64,000 bases of DNA from Thalassotalea piscium (GCF_030295935.1 NZ_AP027362.1:2170001-2234000); one strand, 5' to 3'. Positions 36,618 through 48,148 are shown, counted from the stretch's first letter. A program made the numbers and translations. Notes: a model not told the origin generated them from the letters alone.

Positions 36618-37955
36618 TTAACATGCTTTTTTAACAGCGTCGGCAATTTCATTTGCTAGTTGAGTAACTTCATCATGATCAGGCCCTTCAACCATTACTC
36701 TTATAAGCGGCTCTGTACCGGACTTTCTTAATAATACACGTCCTCGGCCAGTGAGTTTTTCATTTACTGTATGGACCGCACTCATTACACCATCAGCAGT
36801 AAGCGGGTCGTTATCTCCCACAAAGCGAACATTCACTAAAACCTGTGGTAACTTTGTCATTCCTTGGCGTAATTCATAAAGCGACTTTTTGCTATTACAT
36901 ATTGCTGTTAATACGTTAAGTGCTGCAATGATACCATCACCCGTGGAAGTATGTTTTAAATTAATAACATGACCTGAATTTTCAGCACCAAGTTGCCAAC
37001 CGTTTTCTTTTAACATTTCCATAACGTGGCGGTCACCAACATTACTACGCGCAAAGGGAACTCCCATTTCAGCTAATGCTAACTCTAAGCCCATATTGCT
37101 CATCAAAGTTCCGACAACACCACCTTGAATACTGCCTGATTTTAAATCATTACACGCAATAACAAATACAGACTCATCTCCATCAACAACATAACCAGTA
37201 TGATCTACCATCATTAAGCGGTCACCATCACCGTCTAATGCTATTCCTAAGTCAGCTTTATGCTCTACTACCGCGGCACTAATTGCATCCATTGACGTTG
37301 CACCACAGCCGTCATTAATATTAATACCATTAGGTGTTGCACCAATAACAACGACTTCTGCTCCAAGTTCTCTAAATACATTTGGCGCAATATGATAGGT
37401 AGCTCCATTGGCACAATCTACTACAATTTTCATACCTGAAAGTGAATAGTGACTAGGGAAATTGCTTTTACAAAACTCAATATAACGCCCTGCAGCATCA
37501 TCAATTCGATTAGCTTTACCCAAATGGCTAGATTCAACACACACCATAGCTTTATCAAGTTCGGCTTCAATGGCTAATTCAACTTCATCAGGAAGTTTTT
37601 GTCCATCTTGAGAGAAAAACTTAATGCCGTTATCGTAAAATGGATTATGTGAGGCACTGATCACTATACCTGCTTCTGCACGAAAAGTTTTCGTTAGATA
37701 CGCTATGCCTGGTGTAGGCATAGGACCTAATAAACCAATATCTACGCCTGCTGCAGAAAATCCTGCTTCTAAAGCTGACTCAAGCATATATCCTGAAATG
37801 CGGGTATCTTTTCCAATTAATACTTTTTTAGTGCCTTGCGCCGCCATAACTTTACCTGCAGCATAACCAAGCTTCATAACAAATTCAGGTGTAATAGGAT
37901 ATTGTCCAACTAGCCCTCTGATCCCATCGGTCCCAAAATATTTTCTTTCTGACAT
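36618..37955 (-). CDS. glmM: Phosphoglucosamine mutase
   Basis: The 445-residue enzyme isomerises glucosamine 6-phosphate to glucosamine 1-phosphate for peptidoglycan and LPS. It has the N-terminal [10 protein letters not shown], the phosphoserine loop [19 protein letters not shown], the metal-binding DGDGDRL and the C-terminal phosphate-binding [16 protein letters not shown] choose the ATG at 37955 because GGAG is placed properly before it and the resulting length equals E. coli GlmM; an in-frame start 18 bases upstream overlaps the folP stop. It forms a translationally linked pair with folP, as in E. coli. Confidence 0.97.
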   Translation of the reverse strand: MSERKYFGTDGIRGLVGQYPITPEFVMKLGYAAGKVMAAQGTKKVLIGKDTRISGYMLESALEAGFSAAGVDIGLLGPMPTPGIAYLTKTFRAEAGIVISASHNPFYDNGIKFFSQDGQKLPDEVELAIEAELDKAMVCVESSHLGKANRIDDAAGRYIEFCKSNFPSHYSLSGMKIVVDCANGATYHIAPNVFRELGAEVVVIGATPNGININDGCGATSMDAISAAVVEHKADLGIALDGDGDRLMMVDHTGYVVDGDESVFVIACNDLKSGSIQGGVVGTLMSNMGLELALAEMGVPFARSNVGDRHVMEMLKENGWQLGAENSGHVINLKHTSTGDGIIAALNVLTAICNSKKSLYELRQGMTKLPQVLVNVRFVGDNDPLTADGVMSAVHTVNEKLTGRGRVLLRKSGTEPLIRVMVEGPDHDEVTQLANEIADAVKKAC

Positions 37956-37972
37956 ACTTGTCTCCTGTGTCA

Positions 37973-38821
37973 TTATTTGTTGTCTTGTGCTGCGGCTAAT
38001 ACAAGTAATGTATCAACGGTTTCTTTTACATCATGCACACGAATAATATTAGCGCCGTTCTGCGCGGCTAAAAGCGCGGTAGCTAAACTACCCGCTAGTC
38101 TTTGTTGGGGTGAGCAATTCAATAAAGTGCCGATCATAGACTTTCTTGACGTTCCCGACAATATGGGTAAATCAAAACAAGTAAATTCTTCCAGATTTGC
38201 TAACAGTTTATAATTTTGTTCAAGTGTTTTACCAAAACCAAAACCAGGATCTATAATTATTCGCTCTCTGTTTATGCCCGCTTGCTCACATTGTGTGATT
38301 CGATGTGTAAAGAAGGCTTTAATATCATCAATAACATTGTTGTAATTAGGAGCTGACTGCATCGTTATTGGTTTGCCCTGCATATGCATTAAGCAAACAG
38401 GAATATCAGACTGTGCGGCAACTTCAATACAACCTTTATTCTGTAAGGCTCTAACATCGTTGATGATGTCCACACCATAAGTTAACGCCTCTGCCATAAC
38501 ACTTGCTTTACTCGTATCAATTGACACTAAAATATTGAAGCGTGACTTGATTGCTTTTAGTAATGGAATAGTCCGTTGTAACTCATCTTGTTCGTTAACT
38601 TCTTCGGCACCAGGTCTGGTTGACTCACCACCAACATCTATAATTTTAGCACCAGCTTCAACCATTTTCTCTACTTGATTTAAGGCAAGATCGATACGGT
38701 TAAATAAGCCACCATCAGAGAAAGAATCGGGTGTAACGTTAACAATCCCCATCACCTGTGGTTGAGCAAGGTTAAGCTGAAAAGTTGAACACGTTAGTAC
38801 TTTAGTTTGGGAAAATGTCAT
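37973..38821 (-). CDS. folP: Dihydropteroate synthase
   Basis: The 282-residue TIM-barrel enzyme joins p-aminobenzoate to dihydropterin pyrophosphate in folate synthesis and is the sulfonamide target. Visible are [15 protein letters not shown], the pterin-binding [12 protein letters not shown] and the [15 protein letters not shown] and SRKSMIG segments. Its stop region is adjacent to glmM, and ftsH lies 116 bases upstream with a hairpin terminator between, so folP-glmM probably has its own promoter as well as read-through. Confidence 0.97.
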   Translation of the reverse strand: MTFSQTKVLTCSTFQLNLAQPQVMGIVNVTPDSFSDGGLFNRIDLALNQVEKMVEAGAKIIDVGGESTRPGAEEVNEQDELQRTIPLLKAIKSRFNILVSIDTSKASVMAEALTYGVDIINDVRALQNKGCIEVAAQSDIPVCLMHMQGKPITMQSAPNYNNVIDDIKAFFTHRITQCEQAGINRERIIIDPGFGFGKTLEQNYKLLANLEEFTCFDLPILSGTSRKSMIGTLLNCSPQQRLAGSLATALLAAQNGANIIRVHDVKETVDTLLVLAAAQDNK

Positions 38822-38893
38822 AGCGTTTGGTTGTTTGTATTTTTGTGATTTTTTTGATTTTGAATAGTAAGGCTAGTGTATTAGTTTTAATAA

Positions 38894-38922
38894 AACAAAG
38901 CCTCGAAATTCGAGGCTTTGTT
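38894..38922 (-). terminator. Hairpin terminator between ftsH and folP
   Basis: The stem AACAAAGCCTCGAA / TTCGAGGCTTTGTT is a long perfect inverted repeat followed on the minus strand by TTATTAAAAC. The T run is broken, so it may be a partial terminator that tunes read-through into folP. Confidence 0.7.
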
Positions 38923-38936
38923 AATACTAATTGCGT

Positions 38937-40853
38937 TTAGCTAGGAGCGTCTGACGGGGTATTTAAGTCAGGTTGAACCTTGCTTTTAGCTACCGGCGGC
39001 TCATCAGAGTCTGAATGGTCATCCCACTCGGCTGCGGGTTTACGCACTTCACGGCGTTCCATCAAGTCATCTATTTGACCTGCATCAATGGTTTCATAAT
39101 GCATTAAGGCATCTTTCATCGCATGTAGAATATCGATGTTTTCTTTAAGTACTTTTTCTGCACGGGCATAGTTACGATTAACGAAATCTTTAATTTCTGC
39201 ATCAATCGCTTTTGCTGTTTCATCTGACATATGTAATGACTTAGCAGAAGTACGACCTAAGAAAACTTCACCTTCTTCTTCAGCAAATAACATCGGACCC
39301 ATTTTTTCTGAAAAGCCCCATTGAGTTACCATTTTACGCGCTAACTGAGTTGCTCGCTCAATATCATTTGAAGCGCCAGTCGATACTTTGTCAAAACCGT
39401 AAATCATTTCTTCAGCGATACGGCCACCATATAAAGAAGAAATATTACTTTCTAAATGTTGCTTGCTGTGGCTGAAACGATCTTGCTCAGGTAAATACAT
39501 AGTTACACCTAACGCACGGCCACGTGGAATAATACTTACTTTGTAAACAGGGTCATGATCAGGCATTAATCGACCAACAATAGCGTGCCCTGCTTCATGG
39601 TAAGCTGTCATTTCTTTTTCACTTTCAGACATCACCATCGAACGGCGCTCTGCACCCATTAATATTTTATCTTTTGCTTTTTCAAACTCATCCATTGACA
39701 CTGTACGACGGTCTGAGCGTGCTGCAAATAGCGCGGCTTCATTAACTAAGTTAGCTAAGTCCGCACCAGAGAAACCAGGTGTACCACGAGCAATAACCGA
39801 GGCTTTTACATCGTCACCTAATGGTACTTTGCGCATATGTACTTTTAATATTTGTTCACGGCCACGAATATCTGGTAAACCTACCGTAACTTGACGGTCA
39901 AAACGACCTGGTCTAAGTAATGCAGGGTCTAATACGTCAGGACGGTTAGTTGCCGCAATAACGATTACACCTTCATTACCTTCAAAGCCATCCATTTCTA
40001 CCAGCATTTGGTTAAGCGTTTGCTCTCGTTCATCGTGTCCACCGCCCATACCTGCGCCACGTTGGCGACCTACAGCATCGATTTCATCGATAAAGATAAT
40101 ACAAGGTGCCGATTTTTTCGCTTGTTCAAACATATCTCGAACACGCGATGCACCAACACCAACAAACATTTCAACAAAGTCTGAGCCTGAAATAGTAAAG
40201 AATGGTACTTTTGCTTCACCCGCTATTGCTTTCGCTAACAACGTTTTACCTGTACCAGGTTGACCAACCATTAAAACACCTGAAGGAATACGTCCACCTA
40301 GCTTTTGGAATCTTGTTGGTTCTCTTAAGTAATCAACTAACTCTGACACTTCTTCTTTAGCTTCGTCACAACCAGCAACATCAGCAAATGTAGTTTTTAT
40401 TTGATCTTCACTCAGTAAACGCGCCTTGCTTTTACCAAAAGACATGGCACCTTTACCACCACCGCCTTGCATTTGACGCATGAAGAATATCCAAACACCA
40501 ATTAGCAGGATCATTGGAAACCACGAAATAAAGATAGTGGTTAACATACTTGGTTCTTCAGGTAATTCACCTGACGCATTAACACCTTGCTTAACTAGGT
40601 CATTAATTAAGTCTCGGTCGTAACCACCAGGAATTACGGTAACGAAATTTTCACCGCTACGTTTAACTCCTTTAACAACACCGTTTCTATCGACACTTGC
40701 TTCACGTACTTGCCCTTGACGAACATCTTGCACAAAGCGGGTGTAGTCAATTTGTGCGTCGTTTCCACTATTAGGCGTGAAACTCTGAAACACCGACATT
40801 AATACAACGGCTATTACTAACCACAAAATAAGATTTTTTGCCATATCGCTCAA
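38937..40853 (-). CDS. ftsH: ATP-dependent zinc metalloprotease FtsH
   Basis: The 638-residue membrane protease has helices at about 5-24 and 104-125 around a periplasmic domain, an AAA domain with Walker A GQPGTGKT at 197-204, Walker B IIFIDEID and the second region of homology (RPGRFDRQV), and a peptidase domain with the zinc site HEAGH. It degrades misfolded membrane proteins and short-lived regulators such as LpxC. The start is a TTG (M-S-D-M-A-K) placed 8 bases after AAGAGG, as in E. coli; an ATG follows three codons later. It is cotranscribed with rlmE, 80 bases upstream. Confidence 0.97.
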   Translation of the reverse strand: MSDMAKNLILWLVIAVVLMSVFQSFTPNSGNDAQIDYTRFVQDVRQGQVREASVDRNGVVKGVKRSGENFVTVIPGGYDRDLINDLVKQGVNASGELPEEPSMLTTIFISWFPMILLIGVWIFFMRQMQGGGGKGAMSFGKSKARLLSEDQIKTTFADVAGCDEAKEEVSELVDYLREPTRFQKLGGRIPSGVLMVGQPGTGKTLLAKAIAGEAKVPFFTISGSDFVEMFVGVGASRVRDMFEQAKKSAPCIIFIDEIDAVGRQRGAGMGGGHDEREQTLNQMLVEMDGFEGNEGVIVIAATNRPDVLDPALLRPGRFDRQVTVGLPDIRGREQILKVHMRKVPLGDDVKASVIARGTPGFSGADLANLVNEAALFAARSDRRTVSMDEFEKAKDKILMGAERRSMVMSESEKEMTAYHEAGHAIVGRLMPDHDPVYKVSIIPRGRALGVTMYLPEQDRFSHSKQHLESNISSLYGGRIAEEMIYGFDKVSTGASNDIERATQLARKMVTQWGFSEKMGPMLFAEEEGEVFLGRTSAKSLHMSDETAKAIDAEIKDFVNRNYARAEKVLKENIDILHAMKDALMHYETIDAGQIDDLMERREVRKPAAEWDDHSDSDEPPVAKSKVQPDLNTPSDAPS

Positions 40854-40933
40854 CTTAATGACCTCTTGATAAAATTAACATCAGTATTCTAACTGATGTA
40901 ACTACATAATTCAGAAAAATTCAGAATAATTTA

Positions 40934-41563
40934 CTACAATTTAAACCCTGTCGCCACAATATATACCTCACGAGAGCGAGCTCTGGACGAATCAGGTTTA
41001 CGAGTTTTAACTGTATTAAAGACATTTTTAACTTCTTTCATAAACTGTTCAAAGCCTTGGCCTTGAAATACTTTAACTACAAAAGCGCCATTTTTCTTTA
41101 ATACTTGGTGACACATATCTAACGCAAGCTCTACTAAATACATACTTCTTGCTGCATCTGCTGCGTCATTACCAGTAAAATTAGCGGCCATATCAGACAT
41201 TACAACATCGATATTTTTACCATTAATTTTTGTTAACAATGCATCTAATACCACTTCTTCACGAAAGTCACCTTGAAGAAAGTCTACACCAGCAATGGGG
41301 TCAATCGGTAAAATATCACAAGCAACTACCTGCCCCGAATCTCCAACTGCTTTAACAGCATATTCCGACCAACCACCAGGAGCTGCGCCAAGATCCACCA
41401 CTTTCATACTAGGCTTGATCAGCTTATCCTTGCTATTAATTTCTTCAATTTTAAAATATGCTCGAGAGCGCAGCCCTAACTTTTGCGCTTTCTTTACATA
41501 TTCGTCATCAAAATGTTCTTGCATCCAACGTTGGCTGCTATTGGTTAATTTTTTCTTACTCAT
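40934..41563 (-). CDS. rlmE: 23S rRNA (uridine2552-2'-O)-methyltransferase
   Basis: The 209-residue FtsJ-family enzyme methylates U2552 in the 50S A-loop, a late assembly step. It has [11 protein letters not shown] (catalytic Lys), the SAM motif [20 protein letters not shown], the catalytic Asp in [11 protein letters not shown], Lys in FVVKVFQG and Glu in RSREVYIVA. It precedes ftsH as in E. coli and is divergent from yhbY, with 160 bases between that hold a possible family C end remnant at about 41649-41666. Confidence 0.97.
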   Translation of the reverse strand: MSKKKLTNSSQRWMQEHFDDEYVKKAQKLGLRSRAYFKIEEINSKDKLIKPSMKVVDLGAAPGGWSEYAVKAVGDSGQVVACDILPIDPIAGVDFLQGDFREEVVLDALLTKINGKNIDVVMSDMAANFTGNDAADAARSMYLVELALDMCHQVLKKNGAFVVKVFQGQGFEQFMKEVKNVFNTVKTRKPDSSRARSREVYIVATGFKL

Positions 41564-41723
41564 TTAACTCTCAAATAAATATTTTATCAGTCTAAAACTG
41601 TTTAATTGATCAGGCTAATAAAACTCACACACTTTATTGAAGTAATATAAGGACGTGTTGACCTAGTATTACAAACTAGATGAGGGTAAAATAGCTTTAA
41701 TTCAAGCTAACTTGTAACGAAAA

Positions 41724-42023
41724 TTGTTAATGAGCCTAAATAATAAACAAATTCAACATTTAAAAGGTTTAGCGCATTCGCTAAAACCAGTCGTTTTACT
41801 CGGTAATAACGGTCTTACCGAAGCTGTTGTTGCAGAAATCGACTACGCGCTAAATCACCATGAATTGATTAAAATTAAAATTCCAACGGATGATCGCGAA
41901 AATAAGTCATTAATTATTGATGCTATTGTACGTGAAACCAAAGGCACTAAGGTACAAGTAATTGGTAAAACACTGATACTTTACCGCGAATCTCCAGAAA
42001 AGAAAATTCGCTTACCTAAATAA
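41724..42023 (+). CDS. yhbY: YhbY, CRM-domain ribosome assembly protein
   Basis: A 99-residue single CRM (KH-like) RNA-binding domain: start MSLNNKQIQHLKGLAHSLKP, then the GNNGLTEAVVAEIDYALNHHELIKIKI core. E. coli YhbY associates with pre-50S particles. The divergent arrangement with rlmE-ftsH is conserved in enteric bacteria. A preceding in-frame residue (ML-MSLNN) could extend the start by two codons; ATG at 41730 is the likelier start. Confidence 0.93.
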   Translation: MLMSLNNKQIQHLKGLAHSLKPVVLLGNNGLTEAVVAEIDYALNHHELIKIKIPTDDRENKSLIIDAIVRETKGTKVQVIGKTLILYRESPEKKIRLPK

Positions 42024-42165
42024 TTATAATTTTATAGCCGTTGCTGTTATCACCTCTGTTTAACACTGCGGCTATATTATCTATTCCTCTCTTAAATAAA
42101 AACTATTTGCTTAGTATATTAGTAAACATTAATATAAAAAGATCATTTACTAATGGTTATCTATT

Positions 42166-42519
42166 ATGATCTCCCCTATTACCGAACTTGTAAAAGAAGC
42201 AAAAAAGAACATCGATATTATTTCAGTAGCGCAAGCAAAGCAATTAATGGAAGAAACTCCATGTTTACTGTTAGATGTACGCGAGGCATCTGAAGTTGCG
42301 AGCAGTGCTGTCAGCGACTCACTAGCAATACCTCGTGGTGTGCTAGAAATGCAAATCACTTCAAAATGCAATGATCCTCAAATGCAAATTTTAGTGCATT
42401 GTCAATCAGGTGGCCGTGCTTGCTTAGCTGCAGAGCAATTATTAAAGATGGGATATAAAAACGTTAAAGCAATAACTGCCACTCATCAAGAAATGTGTGA
42501 ACATTTTAACCAGTGCTAA
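42166..42519 (+). CDS. Single-domain rhodanese-like protein
   Basis: A 117-residue rhodanese fold with the substrate-loop segment LLLDVREASEVA and the active-site loop VHCQSGGRACLAA (catalytic Cys about residue 82). Such proteins carry sulfane sulfur in the cytosol, for example between sulfur donors or in cyanide/thiosulfate handling; the partner is unknown. It follows yhbY by 142 bases. Downstream come a family A element, a terminator and a family B element. Confidence 0.9.
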   Translation: MISPITELVKEAKKNIDIISVAQAKQLMEETPCLLLDVREASEVASSAVSDSLAIPRGVLEMQITSKCNDPQMQILVHCQSGGRACLAAEQLLKMGYKNVKAITATHQEMCEHFNQC

Positions 42520-42528
42520 CACCTAGTT

Positions 42529-42612
42529 AATCTGAATTCTGGATAAGCTAATACCCCAAAGCTGCGATTTTTATATGCTTTAAACGCACATCCATTATCC
42601 CGAGTTCAGGTT
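42529..42612. repeat. Family A terminal-inverted-repeat element, 84 bp short copy
   Basis: The left end AATCTGAATTCTGGATAAGC and the right end complement AACCTGAACTCGGGATAATG are the same inverted ends as at 1923-2152, but the interior is only about 40 bases. It lies 10 bases after the rhodanese stop codon. Confidence 0.75.
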
Positions 42613-42653
42613 AGCTTTATTATTAGTCGTTATATACTGTGCTATAAATAATA

Positions 42654-42681
42654 AAAAGCCCTTTAATATTAAAGGGCTTTT
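42654..42681 (+). terminator. Terminator of the rhodanese gene
   Basis: A perfect palindrome AAAAGCCCTTTAAT / ATTAAAGGGCTTTT, displaced about 135 bases from its gene by the family A element. It could work on both strands and so might also end greA transcription. Confidence 0.8.
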
Positions 42682-42712
42682 AAATATAGGTTAATTTGAA
42701 TTAATTCAAATT

Positions 42713-42924
42713 ATACCAGTTTCATTAATTAAGTGATTTATTTTATACGCAGTGAAAACAGCCAAATATAAGGCGTTTATTTTCATAACTAGTTGTTCAG
42801 CGTAATGATGCTCCAGCATTGCCCACATAAGCTACATCCTTGTAGCGATAATTATAAAATAAATAACGCAGTAGTTGACTGTTTTAGCCAGTAGAAATGA
42901 TCACATAGTTAGTGAGATTGGTAT
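42713..42924. repeat. Family B element, 212 bp, ending on the greA stop codon
   Basis: It runs from ATACCAGTTTCATTAATTAA to TTAGTGAGATTGGTAT and includes the long-type middle with GCTCCAGCATTGCCCACATA and the hairpin GCTACATCCTTGTAGC. The flanks are TTA on both sides of the TACC...GGTA core. The greA stop codon (complement of 42924-42926) uses the last T of the element plus the flanking TA, so the insertion lies exactly at the end of the gene. Confidence 0.88.
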
Positions 42925-43400
42925 TATATATGCTCAACCGCAATTATTTCATATTCAACTACACCGCCTGGTGTTGTTATCTCTATTTCAGAGTCAACTT
43001 CTTTACCAATTAGTCCTCTAGCAATTGGTGAGCTAATAGAGATTCGATTATTTTTGATATCTGCTTCATCATCACCAACAATTTGATATTTTACTTCTTC
43101 ATCCGTCGCAATATTTAATAAGGTAACCGTCACACCAAATATTACTTTACCGCGGTTAGGTATAGAAGCAACATCTATAATTTGAGCATTACTAAGTTTA
43201 CCTTCAATCTCTTGAATACGTCCTTCACAGAAACCTTGCTCTTCACGTGCTGCGTGGTACTCAGCATTCTCTTTTAAATCGCCATGTTCACGAGCATCTG
43301 CAATATCACTTACTATTCTTGGGCGCTTAACTGTTTTAAGGTGGTTAAGTTCTTCACGAAGCGCATCTGCACCTTGCACTGTCATTGGGTATTGGGTCAT
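42924..43400 (-). CDS. greA: Transcription elongation factor GreA
   Basis: The 158-residue protein begins [20 protein letters not shown] and has an N-terminal antiparallel coiled coil with the acidic tip ([23 protein letters not shown]) that reaches the RNA polymerase active site, and a C-terminal FKBP-like domain (VTVTLLN...[13 protein letters not shown]). It rescues backtracked polymerase by stimulating RNA cleavage. Length is identical to E. coli. A family B element abuts its stop codon. It lies downstream of carB, separated by a terminator. Confidence 0.97.
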   Translation of the reverse strand: MTQYPMTVQGADALREELNHLKTVKRPRIVSDIADAREHGDLKENAEYHAAREEQGFCEGRIQEIEGKLSNAQIIDVASIPNRGKVIFGVTVTLLNIATDEEVKYQIVGDDEADIKNNRISISSPIARGLIGKEVDSEIEITTPGGVVEYEIIAVEHI

Positions 43401-43445
43401 TCTTTATCTTCTTATTTCAATGAATTTTTCATATACGTTAATTAA

Positions 43446-43477
43446 AAAGTGGTTTTTTCAAGCGAAAAAACCACTTT
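43446..43477 (-). terminator. Terminator of carAB
   Basis: The stem AAAGTGGTTTTTTC / GAAAAAACCACTTT with an AAGC loop is followed on the minus strand by TTTTTAATT, about 40 bases after the carB stop codon and before the greA start. Confidence 0.85.
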
Positions 43478-43515
43478 ATGCATAGAGTGTGTTGATCTAA
43501 ATACTCTATTGTAAC

Positions 43516-46500
43516 TTAACTACATAGTTTGTGAAGCTCTTGAATAGAGGTTACTGTATTTCTATCATCAGCTGAATGCGCTTGGCAAACAGCAAATGCG
43601 CCGTTCATAGTGGTAGTGTAAGCAACTTTATAACGTAATGCTCCACCTCTTAACACTTTTGAGTCTTCAATAGCTTTGCGACCTTCGGTAGTGTTTATAA
43701 TGTAACTATATTCACTATTTTTAATTCTATCAAGAATGTGTGGTCGCCCTTCATGTACCTTATTTACTCTACGTACTGGCACACCGCCTTCGCGTAAAAT
43801 AATTTCAGTACCATGAGTAGCATCAAGTTCGTACCCTAATGCAACCATTTTCTTAGCTAGCTCTAGCACTCGTACTTTATCGCTATTTCGAACAGAAATA
43901 AGTGCCCTACCTGACTTAGGTACAGATACGCCAGCACCTAAACTCGCTTTAGCATAAGCTTCTTCGAATGTTTTACCTACTCCCATTACTTCACCAGTAG
44001 AGCGCATTTCAGGGCCAACCAGCGGGTCACTTCCATGAAACTTATTAAAAGGAATAACCACTTCTTTAACTGAGAAATAAGGAGGAATAATTTCTTTAGT
44101 AATACCAAGTTCAGCTAACGTTTTTCCTGCCATTACGCGTGCCCCAACTTTAGCTAATTGAACACCTGTTGCTTTTGAAACAAACGGAACTGTACGCGCT
44201 GCTCTTGGGTTCACTTCTATTAAATACACTTTGCCATCTTTCACTGCCATTTGTGTATTCATCAAACCTACAACTCCTAGCTCAAACGCTAAGTCTGTTA
44301 CTTGCTGACGTATAACATCTTGTACACTTTGGCTCAAGCTATAAGCGGGTAATGAGCACGCAGAGTCACCAGAGTGAACACCTGCTTGCTCGATATGTTG
44401 CATTATGCCACCAACAACTACATCAGTACCGTCACAAACAACATCGATGTCTACTTCAATAGCATCATCTAAGAAGTGATCAAGTAATACTGGTGAGTCA
44501 TTCGATACACTAACAGCTTCTGTCATGTAACGACGTAAGTCTTCCAAATCATATACAATTTCCATTGCGCGACCGCCAAGTACATAAGAGGGTCGTACTA
44601 CCAATGGAAAACCAATAGCTTCGGCTTTTGCCATCGCTTCATCTAACGAAGTTACCGTGGCATTTTCTGGTTGTAATAAACCTAAACGCTCTACTGCTTG
44701 TTGAAAACGCTCTCTGTCTTCTGCACGATCAATAGCGTCTGGTGATGTACCTATAATCGGTACGCCAGCCGCTTCTAGAGCACGCGCTAACTTAAGAGGT
44801 GTTTGACCACCGTATTGCACAATAACACCCTTAGGCTTCTCAATTCGGACAATTTCAAGTACGTCTTCAAAGGTAATTGATTCAAAATATAAACGATCAG
44901 AGGTATCGTAATCTGTTGACACAGTTTCTGGATTACAGTTAACCATGATGGTTTCATAGCCATCTTCACGTAATGCTAACGCGGCATGTACACAACAATA
45001 ATCAAATTCAATCCCTTGGCCAATACGGTTTGGACCGCCACCTAAGATCATTATTTTATCGTTTGCAGTGGGGTTAGCTTCACACTCTTCATCGTAAGTT
45101 GAGTACATATAAGCCGTATCAGAACTAAATTCTGCCGCACAAGTATCAACACGTTTAAATACAGGAAAAATTTCAGCATTATGGCGTTTTTTACGAATTT
45201 CAGTCTCAGATACACCAATAACATCGGCTAAACGTGCGTCAGAAAAACCTTTACGCTTTAATTGTCTGAGGTAATCAGGGGTTAAACTTGCCATACCGCC
45301 ATCGGAAACCGTTTTTTCTTCTTTAACCAAGTCTTCAATTTGTACTAAAAACCAACGGTCAATTTTGGTTGCATTAAATACATCATCAAGTGTTAAACCT
45401 AATCGAAACGCATCAGCTACATACCAAATACGCTCTGCACCAGCTTCTTGTAACTCATGCATAATGGTTGTTTTAGCACCTGGTTTAGTCACATCAACTT
45501 TAGGGTCGAAACCATTCACGCCAACTTCTAAACCACGTAACGCTTTTTGCATAGATTCTTGTTGATTACGACCAATAGCCATCACTTCACCAACAGATTT
45601 CATTTGTGTCGTTAAGCGATCCTCTGAACCGGCAAATTTTTCAAAGTTAAAACGTGGGATTTTTGTAACTACATAATCAATAGTTGGTTCAAACGATGCA
45701 GGAGTAGCACCACCAGTAATATCATTGCTTAATTCATCGAGTGTATAACCTACAGCAAGCTTTGCTGCAATTTTAGCAATAGGGAAACCCGTTGCTTTTG
45801 ATGCTAAAGCTGAAGAACGTGACACTCGTGGGTTCATTTCGATAATAACCATACGGCCTGTATTCGGGCAAATACCAAACTGAACATTTGAACCACCCGT
45901 TTCAACACCTATTTCACGCAATACGGCAATCGATGCATTACGCATCATTTGATATTCTTTATCGGTCAGTGTTTGTGCAGGAGCAACAGTGATAGAGTCT
46001 CCCGTATGAATCCCCATAGGGTCGAAGTTCTCAATTGAACAAATGATAATACAGTTGTCATTTTTATCACGAACAACTTCCATTTCGTATTCTTTCCAAC
46101 CGATTAATGATTCATCAATCAATAACTCTGAAGTTGGAGAAAGATCTAAACCGCGTGTGCAAATTTCATCAAATTCTTCAATGTTGTATGCAATACCACC
46201 ACCAGAGCCACCCATTGTAAAAGATGGTCGGATGATACATGGAAAGCCTAAACTTTTACTTGCAGCGTGCGCTTCTTCAATAGTGTGTACAATTTCTGCT
46301 CGTGGACATTCAAGCCCAATATTTTTCATTGCTTGGTCGAAACGCTCACGGTTTTCAGCTTTATCGATTGCATCAGCCGTTGCGCCAATCATTTCCACAT
46401 TAAACTCTTTTAAAACGCCTTTAGCTTCAAGTTCTAAAGCACAGTTCAATGCAGTTTGACCACCCATTGTTGGCAATACAGCACAAGGGCGTTCTTTTTC

Positions 46501-46734
46501 TATAATTTTACGTACAACTTCCCAGTGAATTGGCTCAATATACGTTGCATCGGCCATTTCAGGGTCAGTCATAATTGTTGCGGGGTTTGAGTTAACTAAT
46601 ATAACTCGATAACCTTCTTCGCGTAATGCTTTACAGGCTTGTGCACCCGAATAATCAAACTCACAAGCTTGACCAATAACGATTGGGCCGGCGCCTAAGA
46701 TCAAGATACTTTTTAAATCGGAACGTTTTGGCAT
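43516..46734 (-). CDS. carB: Carbamoyl-phosphate synthase large subunit
   Basis: The 1072-residue protein has the duplicated ATP-grasp layout: a carboxyphosphate half (about 1-400, [19 protein letters not shown]), an oligomerisation part, a carbamate half (about 555-935, [19 protein letters not shown]) and a C-terminal MGS-like allosteric domain. It makes carbamoyl phosphate for pyrimidine and arginine synthesis with the ammonia from CarA. It follows carA by 28 bases in one operon. Confidence 0.98.
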   Translation of the reverse strand: MPKRSDLKSILILGAGPIVIGQACEFDYSGAQACKALREEGYRVILVNSNPATIMTDPEMADATYIEPIHWEVVRKIIEKERPCAVLPTMGGQTALNCALELEAKGVLKEFNVEMIGATADAIDKAENRERFDQAMKNIGLECPRAEIVHTIEEAHAASKSLGFPCIIRPSFTMGGSGGGIAYNIEEFDEICTRGLDLSPTSELLIDESLIGWKEYEMEVVRDKNDNCIIICSIENFDPMGIHTGDSITVAPAQTLTDKEYQMMRNASIAVLREIGVETGGSNVQFGICPNTGRMVIIEMNPRVSRSSALASKATGFPIAKIAAKLAVGYTLDELSNDITGGATPASFEPTIDYVVTKIPRFNFEKFAGSEDRLTTQMKSVGEVMAIGRNQQESMQKALRGLEVGVNGFDPKVDVTKPGAKTTIMHELQEAGAERIWYVADAFRLGLTLDDVFNATKIDRWFLVQIEDLVKEEKTVSDGGMASLTPDYLRQLKRKGFSDARLADVIGVSETEIRKKRHNAEIFPVFKRVDTCAAEFSSDTAYMYSTYDEECEANPTANDKIMILGGGPNRIGQGIEFDYCCVHAALALREDGYETIMVNCNPETVSTDYDTSDRLYFESITFEDVLEIVRIEKPKGVIVQYGGQTPLKLARALEAAGVPIIGTSPDAIDRAEDRERFQQAVERLGLLQPENATVTSLDEAMAKAEAIGFPLVVRPSYVLGGRAMEIVYDLEDLRRYMTEAVSVSNDSPVLLDHFLDDAIEVDIDVVCDGTDVVVGGIMQHIEQAGVHSGDSACSLPAYSLSQSVQDVIRQQVTDLAFELGVVGLMNTQMAVKDGKVYLIEVNPRAARTVPFVSKATGVQLAKVGARVMAGKTLAELGITKEIIPPYFSVKEVVIPFNKFHGSDPLVGPEMRSTGEVMGVGKTFEEAYAKASLGAGVSVPKSGRALISVRNSDKVRVLELAKKMVALGYELDATHGTEIILREGGVPVRRVNKVHEGRPHILDRIKNSEYSYIINTTEGRKAIEDSKVLRGGALRYKVAYTTTMNGAFAVCQAHSADDRNTVTSIQELHKLCS

Positions 46735-46762
46735 TTTTTCAATTCTCTCTCTTATCTAGTGC

Positions 46763-47908
46763 TTAAGCTTTTGCGGCTTTTATTAAATCAATGAAATGGT
46801 CAAACAATGGCGCTGCATCATGTGGACCTGGACTTGCTTCTGGGTGGCCTTGAAAACTAAATGCAGGCTTATCAGTGCGGTGAATACCTTGAAGTGAACC
46901 ATCAAATAATGATTTATGCGTAACCTTTAAATTATTCGGCAAATCAGTTTCATCTACTGCAAAACCATGGTTTTGTGAAGTAATCATCACAACATTACGA
47001 TCAAAGTCTTTGACTGGGTGGTTAGCACCATGATGACCAAACTTCATTTTCACTGTTTTAGCGCCACTGGCTAAACCGAGTAATTGATGGCCCAAACAAA
47101 TACCAAAAACAGGTATCTCTGTAGTTAAAAATTCTTTAATTGCATTTATAGCATAGTCGCATGGTTCAGGGTCACCTGGGCCATTTGATAAAAATATACC
47201 ATCAGGATTCATGGCTAATACTTCTGCTGCTGAAGTTTGAGCTGGCACTACCGTTAACTTACAACCACGGTCAACTAACATACGTAAAATATTACGTTTG
47301 GCACCAAAATCATAGGCGACCACATGAAACTCAGACGTTGTAGGTGTTACATGGCCTTTACCAAGCTCCCAACTACCTTCAGTCCACTGATAGCTTTCTT
47401 TCGTTGATACAACTTTAGCTAGATCCATTCCTTTTAAGCCAGGAAACGCTTTTGCTTGTCCTAATGCTGCCGTTTCATCATCACTTGTACCTTCAAGTGC
47501 TTTTCCGGCCAAAATACAACCGTTTTGACTGCCCTTTTCGCTCAATATTCGTGTTAATTTACGCGTATCAATATCTGCAATTCCTAAGATATTCTTACTT
47601 TTTAAATAATCACTTAAACTTTGTTCATTGCGAAAGTTACTTGCTAATAAAGGTAAATCACGAATAACTAAACCTTTTGCCCAAACAGTTGACGATTCTT
47701 CGTCTTCACTGTTTGTTCCTGTATTACCTATATGAGGATAAGTAAGGGTTACTATTTGTTCTGCATAAGAAGGATCTGTAAGAATTTCTTGGTAACCTGT
47801 CATGGCAGTATTAAACACTACCTCACCAACAGCCGCCCCTTCTGCACCAATAGCGGTGCCCTTAAATACAGTGCCGTCTTCAAGCACTAAAATGGCAGAT
47901 TTAGTCAA
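46763..47908 (-). CDS. carA: Carbamoyl-phosphate synthase small subunit (glutaminase), TTG start
   Basis: The 381-residue protein has an N-terminal CPSase_S domain ([17 protein letters not shown]...) and a class I glutaminase domain with catalytic Cys in [14 protein letters not shown] and the His/Glu in [11 protein letters not shown]. It supplies ammonia from glutamine to CarB. I choose a TTG start (47906-47908) because GGAGG is 5 bases upstream and the length matches the family; the open frame extends 42 codons further without family similarity. It lies after dapB as in E. coli, with a leader of about 240 bases that includes a run of seven G on the coding strand. Confidence 0.93.
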   Translation of the reverse strand: MTKSAILVLEDGTVFKGTAIGAEGAAVGEVVFNTAMTGYQEILTDPSYAEQIVTLTYPHIGNTGTNSEDEESSTVWAKGLVIRDLPLLASNFRNEQSLSDYLKSKNILGIADIDTRKLTRILSEKGSQNGCILAGKALEGTSDDETAALGQAKAFPGLKGMDLAKVVSTKESYQWTEGSWELGKGHVTPTTSEFHVVAYDFGAKRNILRMLVDRGCKLTVVPAQTSAAEVLAMNPDGIFLSNGPGDPEPCDYAINAIKEFLTTEIPVFGICLGHQLLGLASGAKTVKMKFGHHGANHPVKDFDRNVVMITSQNHGFAVDETDLPNNLKVTHKSLFDGSLQGIHRTDKPAFSFQGHPEASPGPHDAAPLFDHFIDLIKAAKA

Positions 47909-48148
47909 TTTAACCTCCGGTAAAGAAGAAAGAAACAAAGTAAAGGAACAACTAACCCCCCCACCCAGTACAAAAGCTTTCGATAAAAGCGCATAAAAAA
48001 TGCCAAAAACAACCACTTGGTAAATTTTTGACAAAATCCACTTATTCTACGCTAAAGCGGCTCTTTCGTCTAGTATAAAATGTAAAAAGCGTTGTAATAT
48101 CAACCTTAAAAAAAGCTGATAAAAAGTAATTTTGTTATATTTCCAGTA

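Noticed and set aside
46043-46459. A 138-residue plus-strand open frame inside carB
   Set aside because: It is antisense to a conserved ATP-grasp region, has no ribosome site and the composition of a reverse-frame shadow.
47909-48034. N-terminal extension of carA by 42 residues
   Set aside because: The extension has no family similarity, and a GGAGG site followed by TTG gives the normal CarA length.
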